DNA of 64,000 nucleotides from Polytrichum commune (GCA_950295325.1 OX485806.1:38938001-39002000), one strand, 5' to 3'. Positions 22,772 through 35,243 are shown, counted from the stretch's first letter. Numbers and translations: made by a program. The notes: a model not told the origin generated them from the sequence alone.

Positions 22772-25700
22772 TCAGTAGGATCTTCTAGCAGCCTCCTCAA
22801 CGCTTGTTTGAGGAGTACATATACAACTCGGTTATATATATATATATATATTCACACACGAGATTGAAGGTCCATTGCATTCTAAGATCCTTCAATTGGT
22901 CAAAAAGACCAAGATTGTCCAAGTTCACTTCATACAAGAAGGTGAAGGTCTAAGGATTTAAAGAAACTATAGTAAAGGCACCTATTCATAATCAAGGCCC
23001 CATCGGCAAACTATAGGGTACCAAAATTTTGATCACGCTGGGATTAATTTTTTTATTAGGCTGGGATTGAATTTTGATCAAGCTCAAACCAATAGTGACA
23101 TGACACGTGTTCTAGTTTTGAGTGCTAATGTGAGAAGGAGTGAGCGGTTAAGGCAAACTCTAGACATTGGTAATATGTTGGGACCAACTTTTAGCTTCAA
23201 ATCTTCATAGTTTTTCAGTTTAAAGAATGAAATTACCAAAAAATTTACAATCCTCATGATTACTATCTTCCTACACGGATTTTTTTTGCAAGACCTTACA
23301 CTTTTCCAAATCTTGCACAAACTCTTTAAGTGATCAGTTATGAGTGCCTCTACTCTACTATGGATGAGAAGTCTACTTGGATTCCTAGATGATAGATTAT
23401 AAATAATGTTTTATGATATGCTGAAATTTGCATAAGGTCTACGCAAATTCCAACATATCATGTCAATGGTACAACCTTTAGATGAGAATCACAGGCCTTC
23501 ATAGTAACATGGTCATGGCCCTTTGGCTTGTGTGTGAAGGGATTAAAAGTAGATAGTTTCAACTCCTCAAGGCTCACATGAAACATATTTTGACCTCTCA
23601 TATGTTCATGGAAACTTATATAACGCATTATAAATGGGATATGTGAACATCCAAGAGGCTTGAAATAAGTTTTCATTTATTGTCTTGTACCTAAATGTGA
23701 TGGTAATCCTAAATGTCTCGGGGGCTTTCTTCCGTTTTCACCAATTACGGCTCTAACTTAAATAATGCATTGGACTCATTTTGTCGGTGTTGTATAACAA
23801 ATGCATATTGCTTAGTAATGTTATGATTGGTATGCTACAGAATTGTCAAGAGGCTTGGAATGAGTTTTTGTAAAAGTAGTATATCTTCTATAGATGGTAC
23901 ACCTAAATATGTGAGGTTTTCTTGTTTTGGCCAACTATGATTGCAATTTACAATTCCCCATTGGACTAATTTAGTGAGTATGGAACATACATTCAAGTGA
24001 GATCCGGATGCCAATAAGTGAATGTGTGCAACACACGATGGAGTTAGTTTTTTTTTCTATGTGTGGTGTATTTGGAAGTTGTGAACACATTTCTAGCAAT
24101 AAAATATGTAATTTATTTACTTGTTGCAACTTGTTATGCAAAATTAATGTCAATGTCATCAAGAAAGGAAAGATGCACGTTGAGGTTGTTAGAGCAATTA
24201 TGGAAAGGTGAGATAGAGGACGAAACACAAGAGAAAATCATGAAATTCATTTTGTACTTTTCTTTTTGTATACCTTGTCTCTCCCATGTTTGAACTTGTA
24301 AACCAACACAAGTTCAAAGAATTTCTCTTCTTATCCTCGGCTTCATTAGCATTTGGTTGTTTTCTTTTGGCAACATGTGTGCTGAGCTTGAAAACGTCTT
24401 GGGAGCCATGAACTTGGCCTACCATGTTTATATGCGGAGTATCGAGGCATAACATCCTAGACTGCATCACGGGACACCGTAATCAGTACAAGGTCAACGG
24501 GCTCATATTCATGCCGGTATAAATGAGGCGGGCGTTATTTTTTCTTTTCTTTTCTTTTCTTTTTGCGGAGTATCTCCTGAAACCGGAGAATTCACGATAT
24601 ACACATCAAAGATAAGATGCATAATCAAACATTAGATGGTTGTGCGTGTCTTTTTAAAGATGACTATATTACATGTTTCTTTGTGTATGAACTTGATGAT
24701 ATTGCTCCAAAACATTCCAAAATCCAAGACTATATGTCAATCTCAACAACTTCTATAATAATACGTAGATTTAATTCAAAGGTTATTGAACCTTCCATTT
24801 AGTTAAACTTACTTGTCAAAGCACAACTCCATAACAAGTTAGAATTTGTAGACCTCAAGGATCAATACATATAATGTGACAAATGCAAGGATTGTATTGG
24901 GCATGTCTACACAAAAGCCATTATGCCATGGCTCTTGAGAATCCTTGAATTCTCATTGGTAGAGAGTGTCACGGACCCCACTTTAGGTTTACATGAGGGT
25001 AGTTTGGGACCACAATCCGTAACATCTTCAATGAGTGAAAAATCTACATGAATCCCACATGGAAAGTATGGATAGTGTTGACTTGGGTTATAGGGGATTT
25101 CTTTGACATGGTTCTTTAAGGTAGGCCTGACGGAATTTGTGACGAAATTTGGATAAGGGCTTGTGGCCTCCAAAAGACTTTGGATTGTGGTCCATGAACT
25201 TCTCTATGCGCTTATCTAAAAAAGCGGGGCACCATGGTCACTTAAAATCCATGGCCTAAATGTCTTTGGTTGTAGGCATGCCCTTAGCTACAAGTTTTGC
25301 CAACCGAAGAACTTGCACAAGTCCCAACAACTTGACACCTTCGTGGGTAAACAAAGAGTGGTTTCAAGTTCTTTTTCTTTTTCTTCAATAAGGTTGTTTG
25401 TCAATGCCATATTATGGTTGTAAATGGCAATAGGCACTTGGGAATTATCAGTTGGAGGACTTCCTTGTAGAAATAGGTGTAATAGGTGTGTATTTCTAAG
25501 GGGGGGGGGGCTATGAAGTAATGTGCAAATTTATAGCATATTCCACATATGTGATGAATATTCTCAATGTACACTTATTATTTTATTTAAAACTTTTATA
25601 TGGTATGCCTTCTATTTATATTGGATTTTAAAATATACTTGGATGTTATTCTACCCTATATGTTTTTGCACGTGATTCTTAATATCTTAAAAAGAGTGAC

Positions 25701-26432
25701 CTCCCCGGGTTGTGGAATTTTCTAAATCATTAGATAATGGCTTGAGTTGGATCCCACAATTCTAAGGGTCACAAAGTTTTATCATCATATACATTGTCAT
25801 GAAGTTTATGATAAAGTGACAATTGATTGAGTATTCTTGTTGCATGTGCCTAGATATAACATAACCAATCAGTTGTAAGCCCTAGGAAGATAACCATAGG
25901 ATGTTGAGAACTCAGTTTGGATCCGAGCCTCCCCGCGCAGGTTTGTGTATCCCATGGTTATATTCTCAAGGCTTGTAGAACGAATGCACACTACTTGATA
26001 ATGTTATGGATATTTTGAAAATTCATACATTCAATCAGAATAATTTAGCACAACCTCAATTGTGCCTCTCAATGTGTTAGGTGAAATTTAAGTTGTATGT
26101 GTTGCCTAAATACATTGCAATCCTTGGTATGATGGTGATCTAACACGTGAAAAAACTTTCTAGCGTGTTTGGTAAACTTGATGTATGCAAAATTTGGTTT
26201 GCGCTAGGAGAAAGGTACTCAATCCTGCTAGAACGTTGTAGGCCAATGTTAAACATCCCTTCAAGATATGTGAACTATACTAAACATTGAAATGAAATGA
26301 TCAGCAGTGTATTTGCCCAAGTTAAAGGAATGAAATAAGTGAATGTTCACCTCTTTTCTCCAATTTCTTCAGTATAGATTCACATGCCTTGTGTAAGATC
26401 TAGATCTATGTTGTTGCACATTCCACATTATG
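22772..26432. other. Long AT-rich stretch without supported genes
   Basis: It contains a (TA)n run at about 22833-22852, inside the MITE margin, a ttttcttttcttttc run at about 24541-24560 and a G11 run at about 25501-25511. Short frames at 24198-24470 (minus) and 24617-24802 (plus) have no recognisable motif. Several words around 23000-23350 recur at 27170-27500 (cttgtcttggttttgagtgct, aagtgatcagttatg), so an old dispersed repeat is present. Confidence 0.35.
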
Positions 26433-26440
26433 GTTTGCAT

Positions 26441-27037
26441 CAATGAACTGGCTGCTAAGGTAGGGGTGGCTATTTCCGTCCAAATTTCAGATGTGCCTAG
26501 TTGGGATGCTGAAACTTTTTTTTTTTAAATTTCGAGCGCTCCGCAAAGCTAGTGCAAGAGAAACTATGAAAAAATCAAAAATTTCCGGCATGTTTATGGT
26601 TTCCTACAAATTTTTAAAGGGAACCTTGTAGACTGACCAACACTCGCACATAGGGTACGTGGTATATCCACATGGTGGATTTCTAAAACCGACCGCTGGC
26701 AGCCAATGAAATGCTGGCAACGATGTGAACGGTAAAAGCACCTTGATAGGTGCTTTTGTAAACCCAGGTAAAAGCACCTAAAAAGGTGCTTCTGACATAG
26801 GGGTCAACTTTAGGATCCGCACGGAAATTGCCACCCTTACCTTAGTTACATATGAACCGGTTCAGTTTGAGAAATAACCAATTGAAATTCAAAACTCTAG
26901 GAAAATTACCAATCATTTGGAGTAACTCATACCCCAATTTAATAAAAGAAAACTTGGAAGATGTCAACATGTAACCGGTTGGACTTGGAAGCACTAGGTT
27001 CTCGATCAATTATGCCCAAAAATCTCCTTGGGCATTG
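26441..27037. mobile_element. hAT-type MITE, CAGTG/ACCGGTT family, with perfect 8-bp duplication
   Basis: gtttgcat occurs at 26433-26440 and 27038-27045, a perfect 8-bp duplication. The left end starts caatgaactggct and the right ends cttgggcattg. The element is split by the insertion at 26458-26842. Without it the element is about 210 bp, the usual family length. Confidence 0.8.
26458..26842. mobile_element. Mariner-like MITE with TA duplication, nested in the hAT MITE
   Basis: The left tip aggtaggggtggctatttcc is inverted at the right as ggaaattgccacccttacct. TA flanks both ends at 26456-26457 and 26843-26844. Removing it rejoins the hAT MITE text (aactggctgc/ttacatatgaacc), which fixes the boundaries. 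An internal hairpin (taaaagcacc...ggtgctttt) lies near 26730-26790. Confidence 0.7.
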
Positions 27038-27045
27038 GTTTGCAT

Positions 27046-27791
27046 CCCCTGCGAGGAAGTAGGGTTTTGAGGTTTCATGAAGGGTTGGGTTTCTAGTTTG
27101 TGAACATACTATAGTACAGTTGAGACACCTATTCTCAAACATGGCCCCATCGGCCATCTATTGGAAACTGTGATTTCAATCAAGGCATGGTTCAATTTAG
27201 ATTAGGTTGGGACTCAATTTCGATTAGGTCATAACCAAGAGTGCCACAACACTTGTCTTGGTTTTGAGTGCTAAAGTCAGGAGGAACGAGCGGCTTAAAC
27301 AAGTCCTTATGGTAGACTCTAGGCATTGATATTATGTTCATGCCAACTTTTGGCTTCAAAAATTTGTAGTGGTTTCATTCAAGGAATAAAATTACCGAAA
27401 AACCTGCAATCCTCCTTATTTCTATCTTCCTACATGAGAACACTTTACACTGCCTTATACTTCTCCAGACTTGGCACAAAATCTCTTAAGTGATCAGTTA
27501 TGGGTGCCTCCACTCATACTTGACCGGACAAGATTTAGGTGTTGAAAAATTGACATTCGAGTCAAGGGACTAAAGGACATGGCAGGAGCAGATCTCAATT
27601 CAAGCCCTTGTAATGCCAAACATGGGGTTGCACCACTAAACTATTGTCGTTGGTCAACGTAAACTTGTGATTTTATACATTGACCCCTAGCCTGAAGCTC
27701 CCTTTTGTAGGAAAGGGCCCAGGAGGTGAGGTTTAAATTATAATTGATCTAAAGTCCAGGCTTCCCAGAGTGCTAGGGTATGCAAAGTTGG
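27046..27791. other. No supported gene
   Basis: Contains repeat wording shared with 23000-23350. No coding motif. Confidence 0.3.
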
Positions 27792-27793
27792 TA

Positions 27794-28087
27794 CTGCCTC
27801 CGTCCCAAAATGATTGTCCTACCTTCTGGAATTTTTTGTCTCAAATCAAATGATTGTTTGGTTTATCTGCCCAGGTTAGAAATTTGAGGCTCAAAGTCAA
27901 ATATTCTCGAGCCAGACTTTCTTTATCAAGAAGTCTTTCGACACCGCAACTTCCGGGGGCATAACGGAGTAGTTGTGTCAGTGTTTTCTATTTTAAGAAT
28001 CCTACTCACAAATACTCGGTCAATGGTCAACATGCTTTAATCTCGCCAAAGTTAAGAACACGGACAATCGTTTTGGGACGGAGGGAG
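27794..28087. mobile_element. Stowaway-type MITE (Tc1/mariner)
   Basis: The left tip is ctgcctccgtcccaaaatga and the right tip read inward is ctccctccgtcccaaaacga. TA flanks lie at 27792-27793 and 28088-28089. This is the classic CTCCCTCCGTYCCAAAAT tip of plant Stowaway elements. At 294 bp it has no coding capacity. Confidence 0.9.
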
Positions 28088-28371
28088 TAGTTGTCATGCA
28101 AAACTAGAATTTTGGTGAATCCGGAGAAAGTACTTGTTCAAAATTAATAATGTATTTGAGAGTATTTTTTGGCACAGCTATCACATGTATATTGTTAAGC
28201 AAATTATTTGGAAGTATGAATTAGAAGCATATGATGAAATCCCCAATTATACATGCTTTGAGACACAATATGGTCGAATATTCCTTTAGATGTGTGTTTT
28301 CTTATAAATAACATAGTGTGCATGCAAAAATCACGTGCTACACCAAGAGATGCAATCCACATCTAGGATTA

Positions 28372-28470
28372 GGGCCGGTTTACACTATGGACCATGAAGT
28401 TGGACCATGGCTCTGCAAGGCAGTTGATTGGCTGCTGAAGTTGTCCCAGGACAACTTCGGTTTACACTGA
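28372..28470. mobile_element. Left end of a gggccggtttacac Harbinger-like element
   Basis: gggccggtttacactatgg follows TTA at 28369-28371 and is echoed by tttacactga just before the next element. Its inverse end (ccatagtgtaaaccggcc) is found at 54061-54079 in a related copy. Here the right end is displaced or lost. Confidence 0.45.
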
Positions 28471-29060
28471 GGGCCACTTCACACACAAGGCTGAAGGCCC
28501 TTGACCATGGCAATGTAAGAGCTCTCATTGGTCGAAAAGGCGGAGACCGTCCAAGTTCACGGTGAAGGCCTAAAGGCCCAAAGAAAAGTTTGTGGATGAA
28601 AAGTCTACATGGAGTCCTACATGGCTAGTTGTGGATAAGGGTGCATGGTCTACCCGAATTTGCGTTAGACCCACCTCCAAGAGGTGGGCTTGACGCAAAT
28701 TTTGGGAGACCATGACTTTTTTAATATTTTTTCCAGCAGGACATATTTCAGGACAAACTGCATGGCAGATTCCAAGACAGATTCCAAGACATATTCCAAG
28801 ACAAACAAACACCACCAAGTAGTTATCTTAAATTAATAAACTTGGAAACATATTATATTAAACCAAATCCTCCCCTCTTTTTCCGCCAACAAAATATGCA
28901 ATGGTCCCGCAACATGGTTCATTCTCACTTCACACTATGCTTGAGGGCCAAAGACTACATAAAATGGCTTTCCCAACACCCATGGTACGGCCTTTGGATG
29001 AGAGTCAAGGGTCCTCACCATTACAAGGTCACGGCTCTTGGCTCATGTGTGAAGTGGCCC
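28471..29060. mobile_element. Harbinger-like MITE, gggccacttcacac tips
   Basis: gggccacttcacacacaagg at the left and catgtgtgaagtggccc at the right form inverted tips. The flanks TGA and TAA do not match exactly, so the target duplication is damaged or the copy is nested. Close relative of 22277-22771. Confidence 0.55.
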
Positions 29061-29166
29061 TAAGAAAAAAATGTCAGAGGGACCATGAAGGTCGAGGTCC
29101 CCAAAATATAATTTTTAAGGCCTTATAAATGCACTGACTTGGTCCAACGGGTTTGGCGGTGAGAGA

Positions 29167-29175
29167 GGCAAGAGA
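29167..29175. repeat. Left 9-bp target duplication of element A
   Basis: ggcaagaga, repeated exactly at 40639-40647. Nine bases is the standard Mutator-superfamily duplication. Confidence 0.95.
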
Positions 29176-29630
29176 CCCTAACATTACCAAACCCAATAGA
29201 GTTGAATGCGGCGCACACATCGAGGCCTGTCAGAGCCTCTACAGAGCAGCAGACCCTCGACCCCCGGGACCCGCCCCCGCCCGCAACCGGTCCCCTGCCG
29301 CCCCGGGCCAGAGTGCCTCGCTGGACATGCCAGCCTGTCCGTTGAGGCGCCGAGGACGAGGTGGACCGCCACGTTGTCCGCCTGTGGGTCCCGATCATCC
29401 ACGGAGGCGTCGTCCTCGCCAATGGGACGTGTCATGCATGCGGATGGCATGCTCGGGGTCTTGTTACGGGTACATCCCATCTGCCTCTACCATACCATCC
29501 CATGGAGACCATGGGCGGCATCCACCCATCGAGGTGAGGCCTTTTGAAATATGTATTTAAACCGCCTCCTAAAGCGACGCCCCTCTTTCTTTGTAACCTG
29601 CACGCTCCGGAGGTCTGCCGCCTCCAGCAG
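29176..29630 (+). repeat. Left terminal inverted repeat of element A (455 bp)
   Basis: Very GC-rich in its middle third. It matches 40094-40638 inverted, except for one 90-bp unit duplicated in the right copy. The inner margin carries tgtaacctgcacgctccgg, a variant of the element's GTAACATG word. Mutator elements usually start transcription in such repeats. Confidence 0.95.
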
Positions 29631-29684
29631 CGATGGCTTCTCTTTCTCCGTAACATGCACGCTCCGCTTCTCTGCCGCAATGGA

Positions 29685-29780
29685 GCGCAACAAGCGATCG
29701 CAACAATGATGCAGGGAAGGGAGTACGAGCAAGATTAGCATCTTCAGCGCTTCTGGACGAACACGGTGGTTACATACCAG
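29685..29780 (+). promoter_or_regulatory. Candidate untranslated leader exon of the large gene, copy 1
   Basis: gcaacaagcgatcgcaacaa to acataccag is followed by a strong donor, gtaagt, at 29781. The block recurs nearly unchanged at 30456-30549, where an acceptor-like ttttcag precedes it. It lies next to the left inverted repeat, so it could be the first exon spliced to the coding exon at 31794. No RNA evidence is available. Confidence 0.4.
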
Positions 29781-29989
29781 GTAAGTGACACAACTTTTCA
29801 GGAAGCATCGTTTCTAATTGAGTGTAACCTAATAATTAGCGCCCCCCTTTGGGTTATTGTTGTAGTACATTAGGTCCCACAACCTGATGGGAATGCAACA
29901 ATGATGCAATAAAGAGTTCTTTGTGTTTAATATTTGTTTGCAAATGTCTATTCAACCATCATTTCTTAGTCATTGTAACATAATCAGTG

Positions 29990-31450
29990 CATGCACTTGA
30001 CTGTCCTTCACTTCCTGGTCGATTTAGAGGGTTGATTTGCTACAGTGTGGCTTTATTTTTTATATTTCTTTGCAACACTCCATTCAACCTTCCCTCCTGA
30101 TTCATTGTTAGCTAAACATTATGTGGAGTAGAGTGTTGTTCACTTCCTGGTCGATCTAGAGGGTTGATCTGCTACACTGTGGTTTTTTTGTTTTCTTATT
30201 TCTTTGCAACAATCCATTCAACCTTCCCTCCTGATTCATTGTTACCTAAACATTAGATGCACGTTGTTCACGGCCTGGTTGATTCAGAGGGTTGATTTCA
30301 TACACTGTGGCTTTTTTTTTCCATATTTCTTTGCAACAGTGCATTCAACCTTCCCTCCTCGTTCATTGTTACCTAAACATGTGCTGCACGTGAGTGTTGT
30401 TCACTTCTTGGTCGATTTAGAGGGTTCATCTGCTAAATCATGCCTTCATTTTTCAGCAACAAGCGATCGCAGCAATGATGCAGGGAAGGGAGTACGAGCA
30501 AGATTAGCATCTTCAGCGCTTCTGGACGAACACGGTGGTTACATACCAGGTAAGTGACACAACTTTTCAGGAAGCATCGTTTCTAATTGAGTGTAACCTA
30601 ATAATTAGCGCCCCCCTTTGGGTTATTGTTGTAGTACATTAGGTCCCACAACCTGATGGGAATGCAACAATGATGCAATAAAGAGTTCTTTGTGTTTAAT
30701 ATTTGTTTGCAAATGTCTATTCAACCATCATTTCTTAGTCATTGTAACATAATCAGTGCATGCACTTGACTGTCCTTCACTTCCTGGTCGATTCATTGTT
30801 ACCTAAACATTAGCTGCACGTGAGTGTTGTTCACGGCCTGGTTGATTCAGAGGGTTGATTTCATACACTGTGGCTTTTCTTTCCATATTTCTTTGCAACA
30901 GTGCATTCAACCTTCCCTCCTCGTTCATTGTTACCTAAACATGTGCTGCACGTGAGTGTTGTTCACTTCCTGGTCGATACAGAGGGTTCATCTGCTATAT
31001 CATGCCTTCATTTTTCATAGTTGTTTGCAACAGTCCATTTAACCTTCCATCTTCATTTACTGTAACCTAATCATCAGCTGCATTACATCCTGTCCATTTC
31101 CTACTGGGTTTAGGCTAGTGATATGCTAGGGTTTGATATCTTCTTTCATATTTCTTTGTAGTAGTCCATTCAACATTCACTCCTGATTTACTAAAACCTA
31201 ATCTTTAGCTGCACTACATCCTGTCCACTTCCTACTAGGCCCAGGGTATTCTAAGGACTCATTTCATGTTTCATATTAGCTTCTGCTAGTCCATCCAACC
31301 TTCCCCCTCCTCATTTACTTCAACCTAATTATTAGCTGCACTACAGTGTCGTTGACATTCTGGTGGGTTTAGGTGAATTATATGCTAAAATGTGCCTTCA
31401 GTTTAGGCATTTGTTTGCATCAGACCATTCAACATTCGGCAGGTTCAAGC
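29990..31450. repeat. Left subterminal tandem array of element A
   Basis: Units of about 120-130 bp containing tttctttgcaacagtccatt, caaccttccctcctgattca and cacttcctggtcgattta are repeated at least eight times with divergence. A block of about 340 bp (29687-30024) is also duplicated at 30456-30793. The reverse complement of the same unit forms the right array at 39597-40035, so the pair extends the inverted symmetry of the element. Confidence 0.8.
30456..30549 (+). promoter_or_regulatory. Candidate leader exon, copy 2
   Basis: Second copy of the leader block with acceptor-like ttttcag in front and donor gtaagt at 30550. Whether one or both copies are used is unknown. Confidence 0.4.
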
Positions 31451-31793
31451 TTAATCTCGAGCACTTGGTCGTTAAATGGCTTAATCTCCGTTTTTGTCCA
31501 GTATCTTCAACGCCACATGACAAGAACGTGCACGCACGGTGGTTACAGTAGGTGTCTGCCATACGTGTAGCATACAATACTGTAACATGTCGCATTCTCC
31601 GGTCTTTTCACGGTCCTTTTTATGCAGTTTAGGGATTCGTGTAAGCACAGATTGCACTTTTTTGTATTCTGCTATGTGTTTCCTGCATTATATGTGTTGT
31701 TGTCATTTGGGTTTCTTGGAAGCAGTGCACTCATGTACTCTCAGATTCTAGGGTTTAGGGTGTGTAGGTGGAGCTTGCAGGCAGTGTGTTAGG

Positions 31794-34700
31794 ATGGCCG
31801 TTGATGCTGTCCCTCCTCCGGAGAGCTTCGGCGACCTGCATCCTCGGCCCTTGCGCCATATTCCCCGTCCTGTCCTAGGGCCTCTGAGTGCGTTGTTTAT
31901 GGCTATTGACTCACATTCTTCTTTGCAGGATATGGCTTTCCAGTCAGAAGCGGCTATGGCAGATGACGACGAGGTGGTGTTCTACGTCAACAGGGATTCA
32001 GCGGGGTGGGTGGAGCAACATGTCAGGCGAAGAGTCTATATTGAGTTGAAGTTGGAGTCGACTCGCAACCGCACTCGAAATACTCACAAGGCCAGAGACG
32101 ATTGGTTGTGCCTCTACTGCAGAGGATCCTTTCCTAGCAAGCTGCGGCTCACAGATCACAGAGTTGGAGGCTGCCCATGTGGACCTGTCACATCGACTGG
32201 AGCGAAGTGGCAACTTCCTGTCTACCCAAATTTGAAGACTGCAAAACAAGGTAAGGACCTTAAACTTGCACTGCAACGCGGGGAGGGATCTGTGTGGGAC
32301 AACCTCCACGACAAAGAGGTTTGGCTAGACCTAAACCCTGAACTTAGGGATGTCACTCTGCCTCCCCCCGGAGCCAGAGTGCAAGAGCGTTGGTTCATGG
32401 AGGCGACGCTGGAATCTCTAACGGCGTATCCCGCACCAAGAACAGATTTCCGTCCACAACCAAAGTGCAAAGCGCCACTCCCTCCCAGGCGAGACCCTGC
32501 TCCACGTGCGCCAGCAGCTTTCGTGGACCTTCCAGATGACTCAAGCGACGAGCCACAAGTGCCACCTGCCCGGCAGAAAAAGCGGAGCCATGCGGAAATG
32601 GCGGAGGGCCACCCAGTCTACCATTCCAGCAGGCAGTTCAGAGCAACGCACCGGAAACAAAGCCATGGGCAGCCGCGACAGAGTGCTGCCGGAGATGGGC
32701 GAGCGCCAACCCCTCCGCGAGGCGGGCATCCTTCGGCTTCTGGTCACAGAGGTCCACCTCTCTACCCCATTTCCGTTACACCGATCCAAACACGCAGCCC
32801 CTCACCAGAGGGCTCTGCAATTTTGGCGACTCTTCCTCCTGTACTCCATGTTCCACCCTCTCCTGTTGCGCACTCTCCTGCTTCCCATGTGCCTCCCTCT
32901 CCTGCTGCTCCCTTTCCTACTTCTCCCTCTGCTGCTGCAGCCTCTCATGCTACTCCTTCTGCTGCTGCTCCCTTTTTTGCTGCTCCCTCTCCCTCTGCGT
33001 ATGTGCCTCCTTCCCTGCCTGCTTATGCGCCACCCTCTCCTGCTGTTGCGCATGTCCCGACCGGTGCGCCTACGCCACCTGTTGCCCATATGGAGACCCC
33101 AAGAGGGGAGCAGGATTTGGCAACGGGCCTTCGAAACGAGCGACATGCTTTCTACATGAAAGCCACAAGTGCTGCGCGCGGCACTGTGAAGATGGATACT
33201 CCGAAACCACCCCTAAGGCCTCCAATCCAACCCCCCGGCTTGTTCCATTTGTTGGCATGTGGATTGCTGGTTTTCGATTTGGAGCACGGCAAATTTGATG
33301 ACTTCGAGGCGGAAGTTGCAGAATGGAAAAACCACCCAGCGGCCATGGACAGATTGTTTGCCGCATACGGCAGGTTTCATCTTCCTTCCCATCAGGTAAC
33401 AAGTCAATGTTTTCCATCCCTGCAATTTACGATATTCTGCATTTGCTCTTTAGGACTATTAGGAAAATGTTTTCAGTGTGGACTATAATCATGTTGTCTG
33501 GCTTGTTGTCTCTTTGTTTGTAACATCTATTGAGGTGTCGACATGAACTCGTAACATGAGTGACCGGTTATTAATGAACTCGTAACGTGTTTTTTTAGCT
33601 GTTATTGAACTCCTCACATGTACTATGCTCGTAACATGTACTGTACTTGTTGTTGCAGGGCAAGGAAGAAGTAACACCGCCAATCACAGAGGCTGTGGTG
33701 GGGGTCGTCACGAGGATTGCGGAGGCTCCTCACGCCATGGAGGTGGAGATTGCTGATCTCATCGCTTACGTCCAAGACATCTTCGTCGTGCGGGAGGTGG
33801 CGAGAGATCGAAAGCGGTGGGAGGATGACCGCCTCAAAAAAATCAGCGAAGCCATCGCCAAAGCAATGAAGGAGTGGGATGATGAGCATTACCCGCGTCT
33901 CCTGCAAGCTTATTGGGGTTGGCACCCATTCTATTCCTCTTTTCTTGCCAACCCTCTGTGTGTGAACTTCTTACCCACGTACCCTTTGTTACATTCAGCC
34001 GTTGAGGGTTGGGATGTACATGAAGTCGTATTGCAACAATCCCAGGTTACAAGGGTGTACCCGGTGCCATGGTCCGTCCTGCTGCTGAGATGTTTTCTTA
34101 AGTTTTATACCCCATTGCCCCCAGTGCTATTACACCCGCAGAATGGACTCACCGGAGCGAACATTACAAAATGGTTGAGGGACGCAAAAGAGGTCGAGGG
34201 GGATGGCCCCAAAGCTTGGCGTTTGGCAACTTCACACTTGAAAGAAGAGGGTTTCTTGTTGTTTGCAGGTGCCAGGCCGGTGGATTCGAAACACCAGTGG
34301 GTTGCAGATGTAGAGGCTGCTTGGTTTAGTTTGAGAAATCCCAGCCCCCAATGGTGGAAGGAGTTACGGCATTGGTGCAACTCAACCCAGTTTAGGGCTG
34401 TGCAAGACATGGCCCTCCATGACAAGCAATTGTGGATGAATGCATGGGTGATGCGGAATCCTCCCACTTCGTCTGCACCCTCCCTTGCACGTTACGAGTG
34501 TTGGTTACAATACCGAGAGGAGCTGGACATTGGATATGTCCTCGCCGACCCAGGTAAATTTGTGGACATTCAGTTGTAACATGTATCATTTTTTTAAACA
34601 TATCTTCCACATGTGACAAACATAACAATCACAATGTCTGTATTGGTGGGCAGATGGTATGGTCACACCGCTGGCACCCACAGAGTACTTGTACGAGCTC

Positions 34701-35243
34701 CGGGCTATTGCAGAGAACATCACCAGTCAACGTTGCCAAGATGCGGACGTACACAAATCACAAACCACACTCCTCGAAGAGGACATTCATCATTGTGAGC
34801 AGCAAGTTACAAATGCTACCACCGCCAATACGAGTTGCGATCCTAGCATACGAGAAGCGTCGGAGGTTGTGCGGCCGTTGGTAGAACCAGAATCCAAACA
34901 CATGGCTAATGATCCCCCCTCCGCGGATGTAGGCCCCGTTGGACCCGCATGGCACATACCTATGACTCAAGAGAGGACTTTGCAGGACTTGCCCAGTCAA
35001 TTGGAATTGGACTGGACAGATTCGGTGCCATCTACTCCCACGGCCTCGCCTGCTGCAATTCGGGTGTCATCTACTCCCACGGCCTCGCCAGCTACTCCCA
35101 TGGCCTCGCCTGCTGCAATTGCGGAGGAACTCGGAGCGGTAGGGCCATCTCAGGTTGTCGAACCACATGTAGTAGTGGCCGTCGACACGTTTGCTGAAGT
35201 ATCACAGATTGCAGCAGAGGTTGTCATGGATGCTACTCAGTAG
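31794..35243 (+). CDS. Element A large accessory protein with CCHC-type zinc finger, about 1,028 residues
   Basis: The exons are 31794-33395, 33659-34553 and 34654-35243, with GT/AG introns of 263 and 100 bp and consistent phase (3,087 coding bases). I do not recognise the family. Near residues 106-127 there is a C-x2-C-x12-H-x4-C finger (CLYC...DHRVGGC), identical in spacing in element B. Residues of about 200-430 are basic, then proline/alanine-rich and probably disordered. Exon 2 encodes an ordered, tryptophan-rich region (RKRWEDDR, GWHPFYSSF, YPVPWSVLLLRCFLKF, WWKEL..WCNST). The C-terminus has a conserved IPMTQERTLQDLPSQ block. The start ATGGCCGTTG is the same in both elements. It is convergent with the transposase. 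A DNA-binding or anti-silencing role is inferred by analogy with VANDAL vanC and from the motif density, not from homology. Confidence 0.85.

Noticed and set aside
24198-24470. Possible basic protein on the minus strand
   Set aside because: A 90-residue frame with no motif and no coding-like context. AT-rich repeats surround it.
29153-29560. Open frames of 98-138 residues on both strands in the terminal repeats of A, and of 85-98 residues in those of B
   Set aside because: High GC removes stop codons. The same frames appear at both ends because the repeats are copies. No conserved protein motif is visible.
32506-33159. 217-residue leucine/proline-rich frame
   Set aside because: It is an alternative frame of the proline/alanine-rich part of the large accessory gene. 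The main frame has homologous counterparts in element B.
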